From Stephanodiscus triporus (taxonomy: Eukaryota > Bacillariophyta > Thalassiosirophyceae > Thalassiosirales > Thalassiosiraceae): DNA of 11,636 nt. Below the pieces are notes generated by a model. That model ran no database searches. It was not told the origin of the DNA and saw only the letters and a program-made list of their open reading frames with translations. A program made the position numbers and the translations under genes. This document shows positions 1 to 7,699 of this stretch, one piece after another. Every line of letters starts with the position of its first letter. Within the stretch, counting starts at the first letter, position 1. The DNA is taken from positions 6,568-18,203 of the forward strand of contig JALLAZ010002389.1 of assembly GCA_036939755.1 (NCBI GenBank). The letters run 5' to 3'.

Positions 1-148
1 GTAGGAATAGTAGAAAGATGTACGCAATGTTTAGGAGTTGTGGGGTGGTGAAAGAAGGTACTATTTAATTCGACAATTGCTATAATAAATTGTGTATCCC
101 TCAAATTTTTGCGATACCCCAAATAATTCCTTCACATCGCCCCTGCCT

Positions 149-267
149 CCGCCGCCGCCGCCGCCGCCGCCACCGCCGCCACCGCCGCCGCCGTCGATTG
201 CCGCCGCCACTTCCGCCGCCGCCATCGCCGATCCGCCGCTGCCGCCACCATATTCTCCGCCGCCGCC
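149..267. repeat. CCG/CGG trinucleotide microsatellite
   Basis: A pure CCG run begins near 149 and passes into an interrupted CCG/CCA/TCG array to about 267. Reading frames across it on either strand give only polyproline, polyalanine or polyarginine tracts, so I call it a microsatellite rather than coding sequence. The flanks (1-148 and 268-368) are ordinary AT-leaning sequence in which I see no gene. Confidence 0.9.
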
Positions 268-395
268 TATAGCTGTAAAGCTTTCTTACAGAATTCGACT
301 CACTAACAACTACGAACAAATCAAGTTAGTTTCGGATGAAATCTCGAATTATGAGCTTTATCACTAACTACCGCTAACAAAAGAATGAATATGCA

Positions 396-410
396 TGGAG
401 GAATCCTCCA
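396..410. repeat. 15-bp palindrome in the LTR candidate
   Basis: TGGAGGA, one central A, then TCCTCCA: seven perfectly complementary bases on each side. It lies near the distal end of the LTR candidate, just after an ATGCAT palindrome (391-396). Confidence 0.8.
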
Positions 411-411
411 G

Positions 412-475
412 CCTACGCTTCGAAAGCTCAAAATATGTGAGCTTGAGATCTTTAGCTTCTGTAGAAGCGCGTAGG
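412..475. repeat. Nested inverted repeats in the LTR candidate
   Basis: The outer arms CCTACG+CTTC (412-421) and GAAG-CG-CGTAGG (464-475) pair with a 2-nt bulge. Inside them AAGCTCA (424-430) pairs with TGAGCTT (438-444) around a 7-nt loop. This would fold as a compound stem-loop in a transcript from either strand. A role in LTR transcript structure or 3'-end formation is possible but not shown. Confidence 0.65.
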
Positions 476-488
476 TTTTGGTATGAAA

Positions 489-524
489 CTCCCTCTCCGT
501 GAGATGTCAAAGCGGAGAGGGGAG
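489..524. repeat. Hairpin with 9- to 11-bp stem in the LTR candidate
   Basis: CCCTCTCCG (491-499) is the exact reverse complement of CGGAGAGGG (513-521) with a 13-nt loop. Allowing one bulged G extends the stem outward by two more pairs. Confidence 0.7.
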
Positions 525-838
525 GATCGAATGGCTCCCTTGAATTCCGCCTTTTCTTGCATTGTAGACTTGTAGGATGGTCTACAGGAAAGTTCCGAGG
601 AACAGAACAAGAAAAGGGTGTCAGGAGTCTTCGCAATGATGAAGGGAAGAGGGTGACCTGTGAGAGCTTGGTCACGTTCAGTCTTTAAGCTAGGTACCTA
701 AGTACCGTACGTAAGACGAGTCAAAGTACTTGTAACGCTGATTCCTATGTAAGAGAATTGGCGGTCCTGAGTAAATTTTGCTGCCGACAAAATTGAGTAG
801 ATAGGTGGGTTCGGTGGTGGGTCCGCCACTGAGCGGTC

Positions 839-853
839 AGCGGAATTTCCGCT
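839..853. repeat. 15-bp palindrome beside the polypurine tract
   Basis: AGCGGAA, one central T, then TTCCGCT on the plus strand. It lies four bases inside the presumed LTR edge, where integrase-recognised terminal sequences of LTRs sit. That role is an inference from position. Confidence 0.6.
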
Positions 854-856
854 ATA

Positions 857-865
857 CTCCCTCTC
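857..865 (-). other. Candidate polypurine tract (plus-strand primer)
   Basis: On the minus strand this is GAGAGGGAG, 17 bases past the RNase H stop codon and directly before the LTR candidate. Copia elements typically have a purine run here that resists RNase H and primes second-strand DNA. Assignment is by composition and position. Confidence 0.55.
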
Positions 866-882
866 GAAACAACAAAGTGGGA

Positions 883-2586
883 TTACCATCCCATGAGTTG
901 CTTTCGCAACCGTTGAAATATGATTTTGTCGAGGCCTTTTGTAAAAAGGTCACCCAATTGTCTGTCTGAGCTGATGTGAACGAGTTCAATGTGCCGAGGT
1001 CCTATCTGTTCTCGAAACCAGTGGTATTTGATGGCGTAATGCTTCGACCTGGGTGTCATTCGACGTGGTTCAAGTTTTCCTAACGTGAGCGCTCCAACGT
1101 TGTCTTCATGGATTTTTATATGCATTTCACTAGTTGTTTTTAGATTCAAACCGATAGCCGTAGTAAGCTCCTTTGTGAGGTCAATCAAAGGGAAGAGCTC
1201 TTTACACGAGGTGCTAAGAGCCACATATTCCGCTTCCATTGTCGACAGTGCTATCTCCGTTTGGAGTTTACTTTTCCATAGAACTGGACAATCGGCCAGG
1301 TTTATGACATAACCCGTCCGGCTACGAACGCAATGTGGATCTTGTTTGTCATCTCGTGTCCATAAACCCGCGAAGTCAGCATCAGGATAGCAGTCTATTT
1401 TGTAAGTTTTGCTCGGTTTCAGAATCAATCCTTTATCAAGTGTTCCTTTCAAATACCGACCTATTCGTATTAATGCGTCTTCATGAGCTTGTTTTGGAAA
1501 ATGTGTGTATCTGGCACATTGATGTGTCGCAAAAGAGATATCAGGACGACTATGACCAAGATAAAGAAGCATACCCACCACGCTTGCATAGTTTATAAAA
1601 CCACTTGCAGCTTGTTGGTCTAAGTGCCGTCCCAAAGCTGCTTTTCCCGCCGGCGTTTCAACAGGTGTGCTCGTCTTAGAATCTAATCCTAAAGCGCTGA
1701 TGATGCGCTTGGTCAAGCCTTCTTGTTTGAAAGTAATAGTACGGTTGTTGTCATTGCCGGCATATTGTATGTCAACCCCGAGGTACCCTTCTGCCGTACC
1801 TTCACGGTGTAACGCGACACCTTCGTTCTTCATGTTCTCGATGAAATCATTGATTGTTTTGTCATCTCGTCCATAAATAAGGATATCGTCCACACAAATG
1901 ATCACTATCAAATTCTTATTCATGAACAGACAGGAATCAAAACTTGAAGCTTGTAAACCTTGTTTGATGAGTCTCGTTGTAAAATATTTGAAGAAGTAGC
2001 GTGGAGCCTGTTTCAAACCGTACAAGGTTCGTTTGAGTTTCAGTACTTCATTTCCGTGACCCCGATGAAAACCTCGTGGTTGGTGAACATAGATAGTTTC
2101 AGTCACTGGCGCATGTATGAATGCGGCAGTAATGTCGCATTGTACCGACTTGAAACTCAACTTAGCGGCCAAGATCATGACGATACGAACGGTGGACCAT
2201 TGTACGACAGGTGCCCATGTTTCAAAGTAATCTATGCCTTCTTGCTGACGATCACCGCGCGCGCAGAAGCGAGCCTTGAACTTTTTGACGCGACCATCAG
2301 GATATCTTTTGATTTTGAATGCCCAAGTGCTCGGCAAGACGTTTTTACCTGGGTTTGGAACATACTCCCAACAGTCGAACTCATTGATAAGTGTGTTTAG
2401 TTCCACGCGCATAGCTTGCCAAAACTCATCTTGAAATGGTCCACGCGTGGCAATGTCGAAAGACGGATTATCCTCGTTGTATTTTGAAGATGATGTACAA
2501 GCAGCAAGAAGGCGCGGGTCAAATATCTCATTGAAATAATACCCATCCGAATCCCACGTGTCAATACGCAAGTTGGTCGTACACAT
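883..2586 (-). CDS. Copia pol, 3' half: reverse transcriptase and RNase H
   Basis: This is the C-terminal half of a Copia polyprotein, 567 residues from the first ATG. It copies the element's RNA into DNA and degrades the RNA strand inside virus-like particles. The RT domain (about residues 50-270) has the first catalytic Asp in QCDITAAF (D151), the LKQAPR segment (192-197) and an active-site box CVDD (231-234). Copia elements usually have YVDD, so the Tyr is replaced by Cys while both Asp are kept. RNase H (about 395-530) shows DADFAGLW (D402/D404), STMEAEY (E451/E453) and HEDN (D495), then SKHYAIKYHWFRE, ending in the family-typical LMGW. No stop or frameshift interrupts it. Its ATG is almost certainly not a natural start: the upstream part of the polyprotein continues in another frame (2397-5252), the two joining near 2587-2600, which points to a one-base indel. 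Confidence 0.93.
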   Translation of the reverse strand: MCTTNLRIDTWDSDGYYFNEIFDPRLLAACTSSSKYNEDNPSFDIATRGPFQDEFWQAMRVELNTLINEFDCWEYVPNPGKNVLPSTWAFKIKRYPDGRVKKFKARFCARGDRQQEGIDYFETWAPVVQWSTVRIVMILAAKLSFKSVQCDITAAFIHAPVTETIYVHQPRGFHRGHGNEVLKLKRTLYGLKQAPRYFFKYFTTRLIKQGLQASSFDSCLFMNKNLIVIICVDDILIYGRDDKTINDFIENMKNEGVALHREGTAEGYLGVDIQYAGNDNNRTITFKQEGLTKRIISALGLDSKTSTPVETPAGKAALGRHLDQQAASGFINYASVVGMLLYLGHSRPDISFATHQCARYTHFPKQAHEDALIRIGRYLKGTLDKGLILKPSKTYKIDCYPDADFAGLWTRDDKQDPHCVRSRTGYVINLADCPVLWKSKLQTEIALSTMEAEYVALSTSCKELFPLIDLTKELTTAIGLNLKTTSEMHIKIHEDNVGALTLGKLEPRRMTPRSKHYAIKYHWFREQIGPRHIELVHISSDRQLGDLFTKGLDKIIFQRLRKQLMGW

Positions 2587-5252
2587 GCCTGGTCATCAAA
2601 CCAAGGTTCCTGTAATAAGTAGCATTCCGCAAGAAAACCTTTGTTGATTTTCTGAGTAGGGTGATGTTGAGTGACTATTCCGACTCTGTTCTTTGTTACT
2701 GAAACAGGTCTGTCCCATTCACTTATGACATTGATGTTGAAAGCATATTCGTAGGATTCGCCATCAATCGGAAACTTTCTAATTTTCGCAGGACCATCTT
2801 TGTAAGTACCCACATTATTTCGGCGAGGACGGCCATTGACAGGGACTCCCTCTGGTACTGTAGGTACTCCCTCTGGATTGACAGGAAGTTCGTTTGGAAT
2901 GTCTTCATAAGCCCCCTCTGAGAGTCCGTCTTCTTGAGTAGAGGGATTGATGGGAATAGTATGCTGTGGGATGTTATTTCGAGCTATAGATTCCGTTGGG
3001 CGTGTATTAGATTCCATCCACTCTGCTATTGGCATTTTCTTTGCATTTTCGTATGATTGTACAATATCGGCAAGCGGTGGTATGATAGGATTGTCATTTT
3101 CGTCAAAGTCAATATCCATGAAACACTCTCGCTCCAATTTTAATATTTCTGCCCATTGTTTTTTGAGTGGTTTATCCGACGGGAGGGAGTGAACCGTCTC
3201 GAATTTATCATCGAATATGACATGAAATTGTGGCGAAATATGTCCTGTTTCAACATTAAGTACCATGGGAACTTGGGATGAGTGTAGAGCAGAGAAACCA
3301 AGGAAGAGCCCAAGACGTGCACGGGGGTTCCATTTTGGAATTTTCTTTCCGTCCTGAAGAGCGGGATCAAGCACGTATACTGGGCACCCAAAAACATGAG
3401 TACAAGAAAGTTCAATTCCAGCATTACCGCGTGCAGATGACCAGAGTTCATTTGGAGTGATATCACTGGTCATGTTTGGCATGCGGTTGAAAACCCAGAT
3501 GGCGTAATCCATTGCTTGAGGCCAGTAGCTTGCATTTGCTTGTTGTGGCCAGTGTGTTGCTAAATGCAGCATATTTGCACGTGCATATTGCGCAATTATC
3601 TTAATATTTCTCTCAGCGACGCCATTTTGGAACTTTGCGCCAACACCACCAAAATTGTATTTGATTTTTCGTTGATCGCAATGATCTTTAAATTCATTTT
3701 TCGCAAAAATCCCATTATCAGCATGATATTTTTGTATGCGGAAACCTTCGTCTTCGGCTATGGCTTCCAATCGTTCTGCACTACGAATTGTTTCGGATGA
3801 TGAATTGGAGAATTGTGGGAAATTGAATATTTTGCCACTTGCATGATCAACAAATAGGCTACCGCAGGTATATCCTTGTTTCTCACGACCATAAGTATGA
3901 AGAAGACGACCGCAAATGGGAGAGAAATAATGATCTGCCGAGATGCCAGCACCAGGTGTAGTATCACCGCGTTTAAGAATATTGTTCTTGAGGCTCGGCC
4001 GTGGAGCAAGATTTGAAGGAGCGCGACAAGAAGCTTTGGCACATAGACACGCTGTGCATTTGAGACCTGCAATGTCACAAGTAGGCGCGTGACTCTTCGA
4101 TTTTATGTAAGCTCCTTTATGCAAAGATTCATTTTCTTGACTGGGGAGCCACTTGCGATCTCTCATCAATATTTGAACCCAATGCATTGATGTATGCAAA
4201 AGACGTTGGTGCCAAAGTAGAAGTTCTTTTTGGGAATTAGAAAGATTCGTATTGTCATTAGCTAGAACGGATCTCAATTCATTGACCTTGCGTATGTTGT
4301 TTGCTGTATAACCAAAAGCCTCATTCCAAAAGTTCTTTTGTTGGTTCTGAGCTAAGGGAGTTAGTGGGAGGTTACTTCGCGAGCAGAATCTTGCTGAAAA
4401 TTGATGACCAATGTCAAGGTTGAACTTGATCTTGTTCTCTTTCATAACTGCAGAGCCACCAACTGTTTGAAGCAGAACTTGAGGGCTTAGGAGACGCACT
4501 TCTTTGGCTGTTGGTATATGATAACCCATCAGCTCAATCTCCACTGGGTTTCCAATACTATCTTGCAAGTTCCAACGTAGATTCCCTTCACCAGCCACTT
4601 GATTAGATGAAGAGAGATCCTTAATCTTCATTTTGCTGTTGTTGTAGGTCACAAAATCAGAACGATGCGGGGAAATACACACAGAAGCTCCTGTATCCAC
4701 TATCACACTTGAAAGATCTGCCATGCTGGAGAAGCACTGAGGAGAATCAATGGAATTGAGGAGAAGCCTTAGACCTTTTGAGACATGTCCAGTTGCGGAG
4801 GCATTTGAAAAATTAGGGAAGTTGGTAATAGACATAATTGAACTCGGATCATGTTGAGAGAGAAAAGCCTGTATTCTTTGTTCGTGTTGCATTTCTTCCC
4901 ATAAGATATCAAATGCATCTGCATGCGTATTCACTCGAGGCGGGATATTAAAACAAGGTAGAAGGAGTAACCAGTGCGGGAGTGGTGCACGAAGGGATGC
5001 CCATCCACCTAATTTTTGTTCTCTTTGTGTGCTTGGCCTTGGAGTAGCCACCTTGGATTGGTGCCGCCGACCACGGAACTTCGTATGCCGACGATATGTG
5101 CGTCGCTGCAATCTATCCAAGGCTTTTGTTTGAATGGAATGGTGATCCCGTGTCACGAACCCTAACAACATCAAGTCCACACCACTTTGTAGTGCAGTGC
5201 AAAGATCTATAAGCCAAAACAGGAGACATGTGACGGTGAGGAGCATTATCAC
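2397..5252 (-). CDS. Copia pol, 5' half: aspartic protease and integrase
   Basis: This open frame (951 codons) carries the protease that cuts the polyprotein and the integrase that inserts the cDNA. Protease is marked by VIVDTGASVC (catalytic D186). Integrase has an HHCC zinc-binding region (H348, H353, C399, C402) and the catalytic triad D440 (SADHY), D512 (HADNG) and E547 (VAERN), the last two 35 positions apart as in DD35E integrases. The conserved C-terminal region (KWNPRARLGLFLGFSAL, 640-656) follows. Roughly the last 60 residues, after EPWFDDQA, are out of frame: the natural continuation is the frame starting at 2586. The first 100 or so residues are also doubtful. The listed 5252 start is GTG and the pre-protease sequence seems to sit in a different frame (5113-5337), so the genuine in-frame part probably begins below about 5115. 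Confidence 0.92.
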   Translation of the reverse strand: MIMLLTVTCLLFWLIDLCTALQSGVDLMLLGFVTRDHHSIQTKALDRLQRRTYRRHTKFRGRRHQSKVATPRPSTQREQKLGGWASLRAPLPHWLLLLPCFNIPPRVNTHADAFDILWEEMQHEQRIQAFLSQHDPSSIMSITNFPNFSNASATGHVSKGLRLLLNSIDSPQCFSSMADLSSVIVDTGASVCISPHRSDFVTYNNSKMKIKDLSSSNQVAGEGNLRWNLQDSIGNPVEIELMGYHIPTAKEVRLLSPQVLLQTVGGSAVMKENKIKFNLDIGHQFSARFCSRSNLPLTPLAQNQQKNFWNEAFGYTANNIRKVNELRSVLANDNTNLSNSQKELLLWHQRLLHTSMHWVQILMRDRKWLPSQENESLHKGAYIKSKSHAPTCDIAGLKCTACLCAKASCRAPSNLAPRPSLKNNILKRGDTTPGAGISADHYFSPICGRLLHTYGREKQGYTCGSLFVDHASGKIFNFPQFSNSSSETIRSAERLEAIAEDEGFRIQKYHADNGIFAKNEFKDHCDQRKIKYNFGGVGAKFQNGVAERNIKIIAQYARANMLHLATHWPQQANASYWPQAMDYAIWVFNRMPNMTSDITPNELWSSARGNAGIELSCTHVFGCPVYVLDPALQDGKKIPKWNPRARLGLFLGFSALHSSQVPMVLNVETGHISPQFHVIFDDKFETVHSLPSDKPLKKQWAEILKLERECFMDIDFDENDNPIIPPLADIVQSYENAKKMPIAEWMESNTRPTESIARNNIPQHTIPINPSTQEDGLSEGAYEDIPNELPVNPEGVPTVPEGVPVNGRPRRNNVGTYKDGPAKIRKFPIDGESYEYAFNINVISEWDRPVSVTKNRVGIVTQHHPTQKINKGFLAECYLLQEPWFDDQACVRPTCVLTRGIRMGIISMRYLTRAFLLLVHHLQNTTRIIRLSTLPRVDHFKMSFGKLCAWN

Positions 5253-5337
5253 GAAGAGGTGAGGGTGGCAAAGTATAAGTTGGATTTGACAATAGATCAG
5301 GCTTAGGTGGGCACCAACAATCCCACAGCCTAGTCTT
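5113..5337 (-). pseudogene. Gag-Pol linker fragment in a third frame
   Basis: Between the end of the Gag frame (TAG at 5330) and the protease frame there is a 74-codon stop-free stretch in the remaining frame. It begins LWDCWCPPKPDLLSNP and ends at TAG 5113. It is Pro/Ser-rich, lacks an ATG near its start and picks up where the acidic Gag tail stops. I read it as the displaced Gag-to-protease linker of one original polyprotein, requiring frame changes near 5335 and somewhere in 5115-5250. I do not recognise a domain in it, and the call rests on continuity and codon-like composition only. Confidence 0.45.
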
Positions 5338-7078
5338 TTAAAGAAGACCCAATCATGGAGAGAAAAGTGGCCTTGTCGTCCTCCGTGTGATCGTTGTTGT
5401 CTTCTTCTTCCTTGCTGTCATCAATGTTATCATCGTCAGTGCCATCGTTCTCATCTTCGCTGTCACTACTGTCGTGTCCATAAATGGCCTTGAATGCTGA
5501 GAGAAGGGCATGAGCTTTATGGTCCTTCCCTTTGTAGTTAGGCTTGCGAGCATCTCTTGGAAAGTTTCGTCGCGGAGTTCGTGGTGGTCATTGGATTTCA
5601 CCAGATTCAATCTGAGCAAGTTATTTAGGATAATGGGGGCGAATGTGACCTTTTTGTCCGCAATGGTCACACTTGGCGTACTCTTTGACCCAAGCATCCC
5701 AAGACATTCCGCTTCAAAGAGTTTTCTTATCCTTAGTCTTGTCCATCTCAGCTGTGAACGATGATTCATGTGGGCGAGCAGAAATACCTTCCCATTTTTG
5801 TCCGCCGATAAGCTCGAGGTACGTGGTCTCAAGGTCGCCTAACACGTCCAAAAGTTGTGAGTAGAGAGGCGTTGCCTTTATCAACGATTGCATTAAACTA
5901 CCACGGCGCAGAGCAATTTGGCTGGAACACAAGTCATTGAAGGACTTGGTAGAAGACTTGGCGAATCCATCAAGAACCTTGCGTGCGGTGTTCTTGGGCA
6001 GATCTTCGTTTCCAAGAGCTCGAGCCACAGCTTTCAAACGAAGACAAGCCATAGGAACATTTTCTCCAGGAAACTGTGTTATGGCAAAGTTAGTGATGTA
6101 CACGACAAGAGCATCGCGCGATTCCTGATTCTTCACAACCAACCGTTTAATGATACACCGGAGAGTTGTAAGAGAACCTCTTTGATGAAGCGGGATGGCA
6201 GAAATGTCTGAATCAATTTCAGCCTTCAATGTTTTCTCCAAAGAAAGTTGAAGTGTGTCTTCAAGCCAAGCATCGCTTTCAACTTCTGTGACAGAGCTAT
6301 AGTGAAGAAGGAACTCCTGCCACTTGAAATAATCGTCATTGTCAAGTTCTCGCCAATCTTCGATAGCATCCTTGTACTCAGTGTGAGTTAGAACATTGTT
6401 TGGATCGCTATAATCAACGCCAACTGGAATAGACAAGATGGATAGCATATCATATTGCACACAGTATTTACGAATGTTTTGCAAATGGGTTTGCCAAGAG
6501 AGAGCATCAGTGGCGACGTCGAAGGATGCTGAGTCTTCGCTTGTGATGATACGGCTGATGTTGTTTGTCGAAATCTTGGGATCAAGAGCTTTGACCACTT
6601 TATCACGCATTTTTTTCGTTGAAATAGGATCATTTCCCCTTTCATATTTGAAGAGGATGACTCTGGTAGACTCAAGCGCGTCAGTTTGACGACTGGCAAG
6701 ATTAAGCTCCAATCCTGACTTTGTATGTTTCACAGGAGGAGCAAGTGGAACCGGAGGTGGAGGGAACCGTGTAGTTGTTGCAGCCTTTTTCTTGTTATCT
6801 TCCATGAAAGCTTTGAAGAGCTTTGTCATAGCCTCTGTCGTTGAATCACTGGTCGTAGCGCCGGTAGACTCATATTTCTCACTGCTCTGATTTTCCATGA
6901 GTCGGAGTATTGATTGACGTTCGTCATTGGGAATCTTGTTGAAGTAGAACAGGAATTTGCCTTCATCGTAGGCCTTGTTTTCTTCTTCCGTTTTGACGCT
7001 AGGAGTTGGAGGCGGAGGAGGGGGAACTACTCGAGTAGTAGTTTTACTTTCCGGAGTACCACTTGGAGAGGTCTTCAT
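5330..7078 (-). pseudogene. Copia gag, interrupted by three in-frame stops
   Basis: Gag forms the particle shell and packages the RNA. The first ATG (7078) opens a 454-residue frame to TGA at 5714: a Pro-rich N-terminus (PPPPPP and PPPP runs), then a long helical capsid-like region containing SWQTHLQNIRKYC and a segment around DSDAWLEDTL. The same frame continues past the stop into a zinc knuckle (5630-5671), a basic stretch (RTPRRNFPRDARKPN), an Asp/Glu-rich tail (about 5365-5480) and finally TAG at 5330. TAA at 5621 and TGA at 5588 also interrupt it. Because the sequence after all three stops still reads as sensible Gag, I call them nonsense mutations in a once continuous Gag(-Pol) frame. 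TGA at 5714 and 5588 could each derive from CGA. No programmed readthrough signal is evident. Alternative: a capsid-only protein ending at 5714. Confidence 0.85.
5630..5671 (-). other. Degenerate CCHC zinc knuckle, last ligand lost
   Basis: In the Gag frame, beyond the 5714 stop, the residues read CDHCGQKGHIRPHY. This matches C-x2-C-x4-H-x4-C except that the final Cys is Tyr (codon TAT at 5630-5632; TGT would need one transition). The knuckle normally binds the element's RNA. It is followed within three codons by the TAA at 5621. Confidence 0.85.
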
Positions 7079-7202
7079 TGTCAACGTGGTTTAGGAGGAC
7101 GTCGTGGTCGTGGAAGGACAGGATTGAGTTCGGGAATGCAAACGATAACAATAATTGAACAGGGCCCTTGGAGATCCTTGAACGTGAAACAATCTTGAGG
7201 TA

Positions 7203-7259
7203 ATACAACGCGAGGGGCATTGCCGCACGTGCCGCGAGGATATACAACACGAGGGGCAT
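7203..7259. repeat. Short direct repeat, 18 bp at 39-bp spacing
   Basis: ATACAACGCGAGGGGCAT (7203-7220) and ATACAACACGAGGGGCAT (7242-7259) differ at one base. The spacer contains GCACGTGC (7225-7232), a perfect palindrome with a CACGTG core. This lies about 125-180 bases upstream of the Gag ATG, in the leader or former 5' LTR zone of the Copia element. The rest of 7079-7290 holds no primer-binding site or LTR match that I can identify. Confidence 0.8.
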
Positions 7260-7289
7260 CCTCTGTAAACCCTTTTTTTGATCTGCGCA

Positions 7290-7690
7290 AATTGTTTTAT
7301 CAACAGATACAATTTATTGTATCTAATAACTCATTTAATTTGTATTTCATACATATTATTTGTATTTTAATAATTTATTGTCTCTATGTTGGTTACTTCA
7401 CAATTTTGTTCAAATGTACAATAATTGACTAATACAACCTAGTGTTTAAGCGATACATGTCGTAAAATTTCTTTGATGAAGTAAATATTATTCTATAATA
7501 AAATTGTTTCGGGTCAGAATTTATTGTATTGTTATAAAATAAAACAACAAGTATGCAGTTTTATTTTAATTAGATACAATAAATTTCATTGATTAATTTC
7601 ATTGGTTAGTGTGTTGTCAAATTAAAATTGCGTTAGAGCCAATTTATTTCAAAACGCTATACTCAATTGTTAATTGACTAATTTGCCCCT
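7290..7690. other. AT-rich non-coding block
   Basis: About 400 bases, strongly AT-rich, with no meaningful ORF; it separates the Copia 5' side from the next reading frame. The 10-mer AATTTATTGT occurs at 7311, 7372 and 7518 and inverted at 7576-7585. TAATTGACTAAT occurs twice (7422-7433 and 7671-7682). The composition change near 7290 may mark the edge of the Copia-derived DNA. Confidence 0.6.
7311..7585. repeat. 17-bp inverted repeat bounding 275 bp (MITE-like?)
   Basis: AATTTATTGTATCTAAT (7311-7327) is exactly complementary to ATTAGATACAATAAATT (7569-7585). The left arm also overlaps a local palindrome, AGATACAAT-TT-ATTGTATCT (7305-7324). The size and AT content fit a small non-autonomous DNA transposon, but I see no target-site duplication, so chance in AT-rich DNA or a simple fold-back remains possible. 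Confidence 0.45.
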
Positions 7691-7699
7691 GCAAATCCA

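Larger units (their letters stand above)
370..856 (-). repeat. Candidate 3' LTR of the Copia element (limits uncertain)
   Basis: This non-coding segment lies directly downstream of the RNase H stop and a purine tract, where a Copia 3' LTR belongs, and its roughly 490 bases are a plausible LTR length. It is dense in short inverted repeats. On the minus strand the first bases after the purine tract read TATAGCGG, not the canonical TG, so either the end has mutated or the boundary is elsewhere. No second copy is visible in the window, so LTR status rests on position alone. The minus-strand reading frame at 364-675 inside it resembles nothing I know and I treat it as chance. Confidence 0.45.
370..7078 (-). 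mobile_element. Ty1/Copia LTR retrotransposon, decayed, only one LTR candidate
   Basis: The minus strand carries, in order, Gag, aspartic protease, integrase, reverse transcriptase and RNase H. Integrase before RT is the diagnostic Copia order; Gypsy elements and retroviruses have it after. A polypurine tract and a candidate 3' LTR follow RNase H. The expected 5' LTR should lie beyond 7078, but I find no copy of the 370-856 sequence in 7079-7700 or elsewhere by eye. The element is therefore probably truncated or rearranged at its 5' end. Gag-Pol is interrupted by stops at 5714, 5621 and 5588 and by frame changes near 5335, 5115-5250 and 2590, so this copy cannot make its polyprotein by ordinary translation. 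Both outer limits are approximate because no target-site duplication could be matched. Confidence 0.9.

Noticed and set aside
92..367. Open frames across the CCG array on both strands (Pro/Ala-rich plus, Arg-rich minus)
   Set aside because: They exist only because the trinucleotide repeat lacks stops in every frame; the listed starts are non-ATG and the flanking residues show no domain.
364..675. 103-codon minus-strand frame
   Set aside because: It lies within the LTR candidate downstream of RNase H, has no recognisable motif, and its composition is explained by the hairpin-rich non-coding sequence.
883..7078. Gypsy-type element or endogenous pararetrovirus/retrovirus
   Set aside because: Integrase precedes RT, there is no envelope or movement protein, and the motifs (DADFAGLW, VDD box, LMGW end) are Copia-type.
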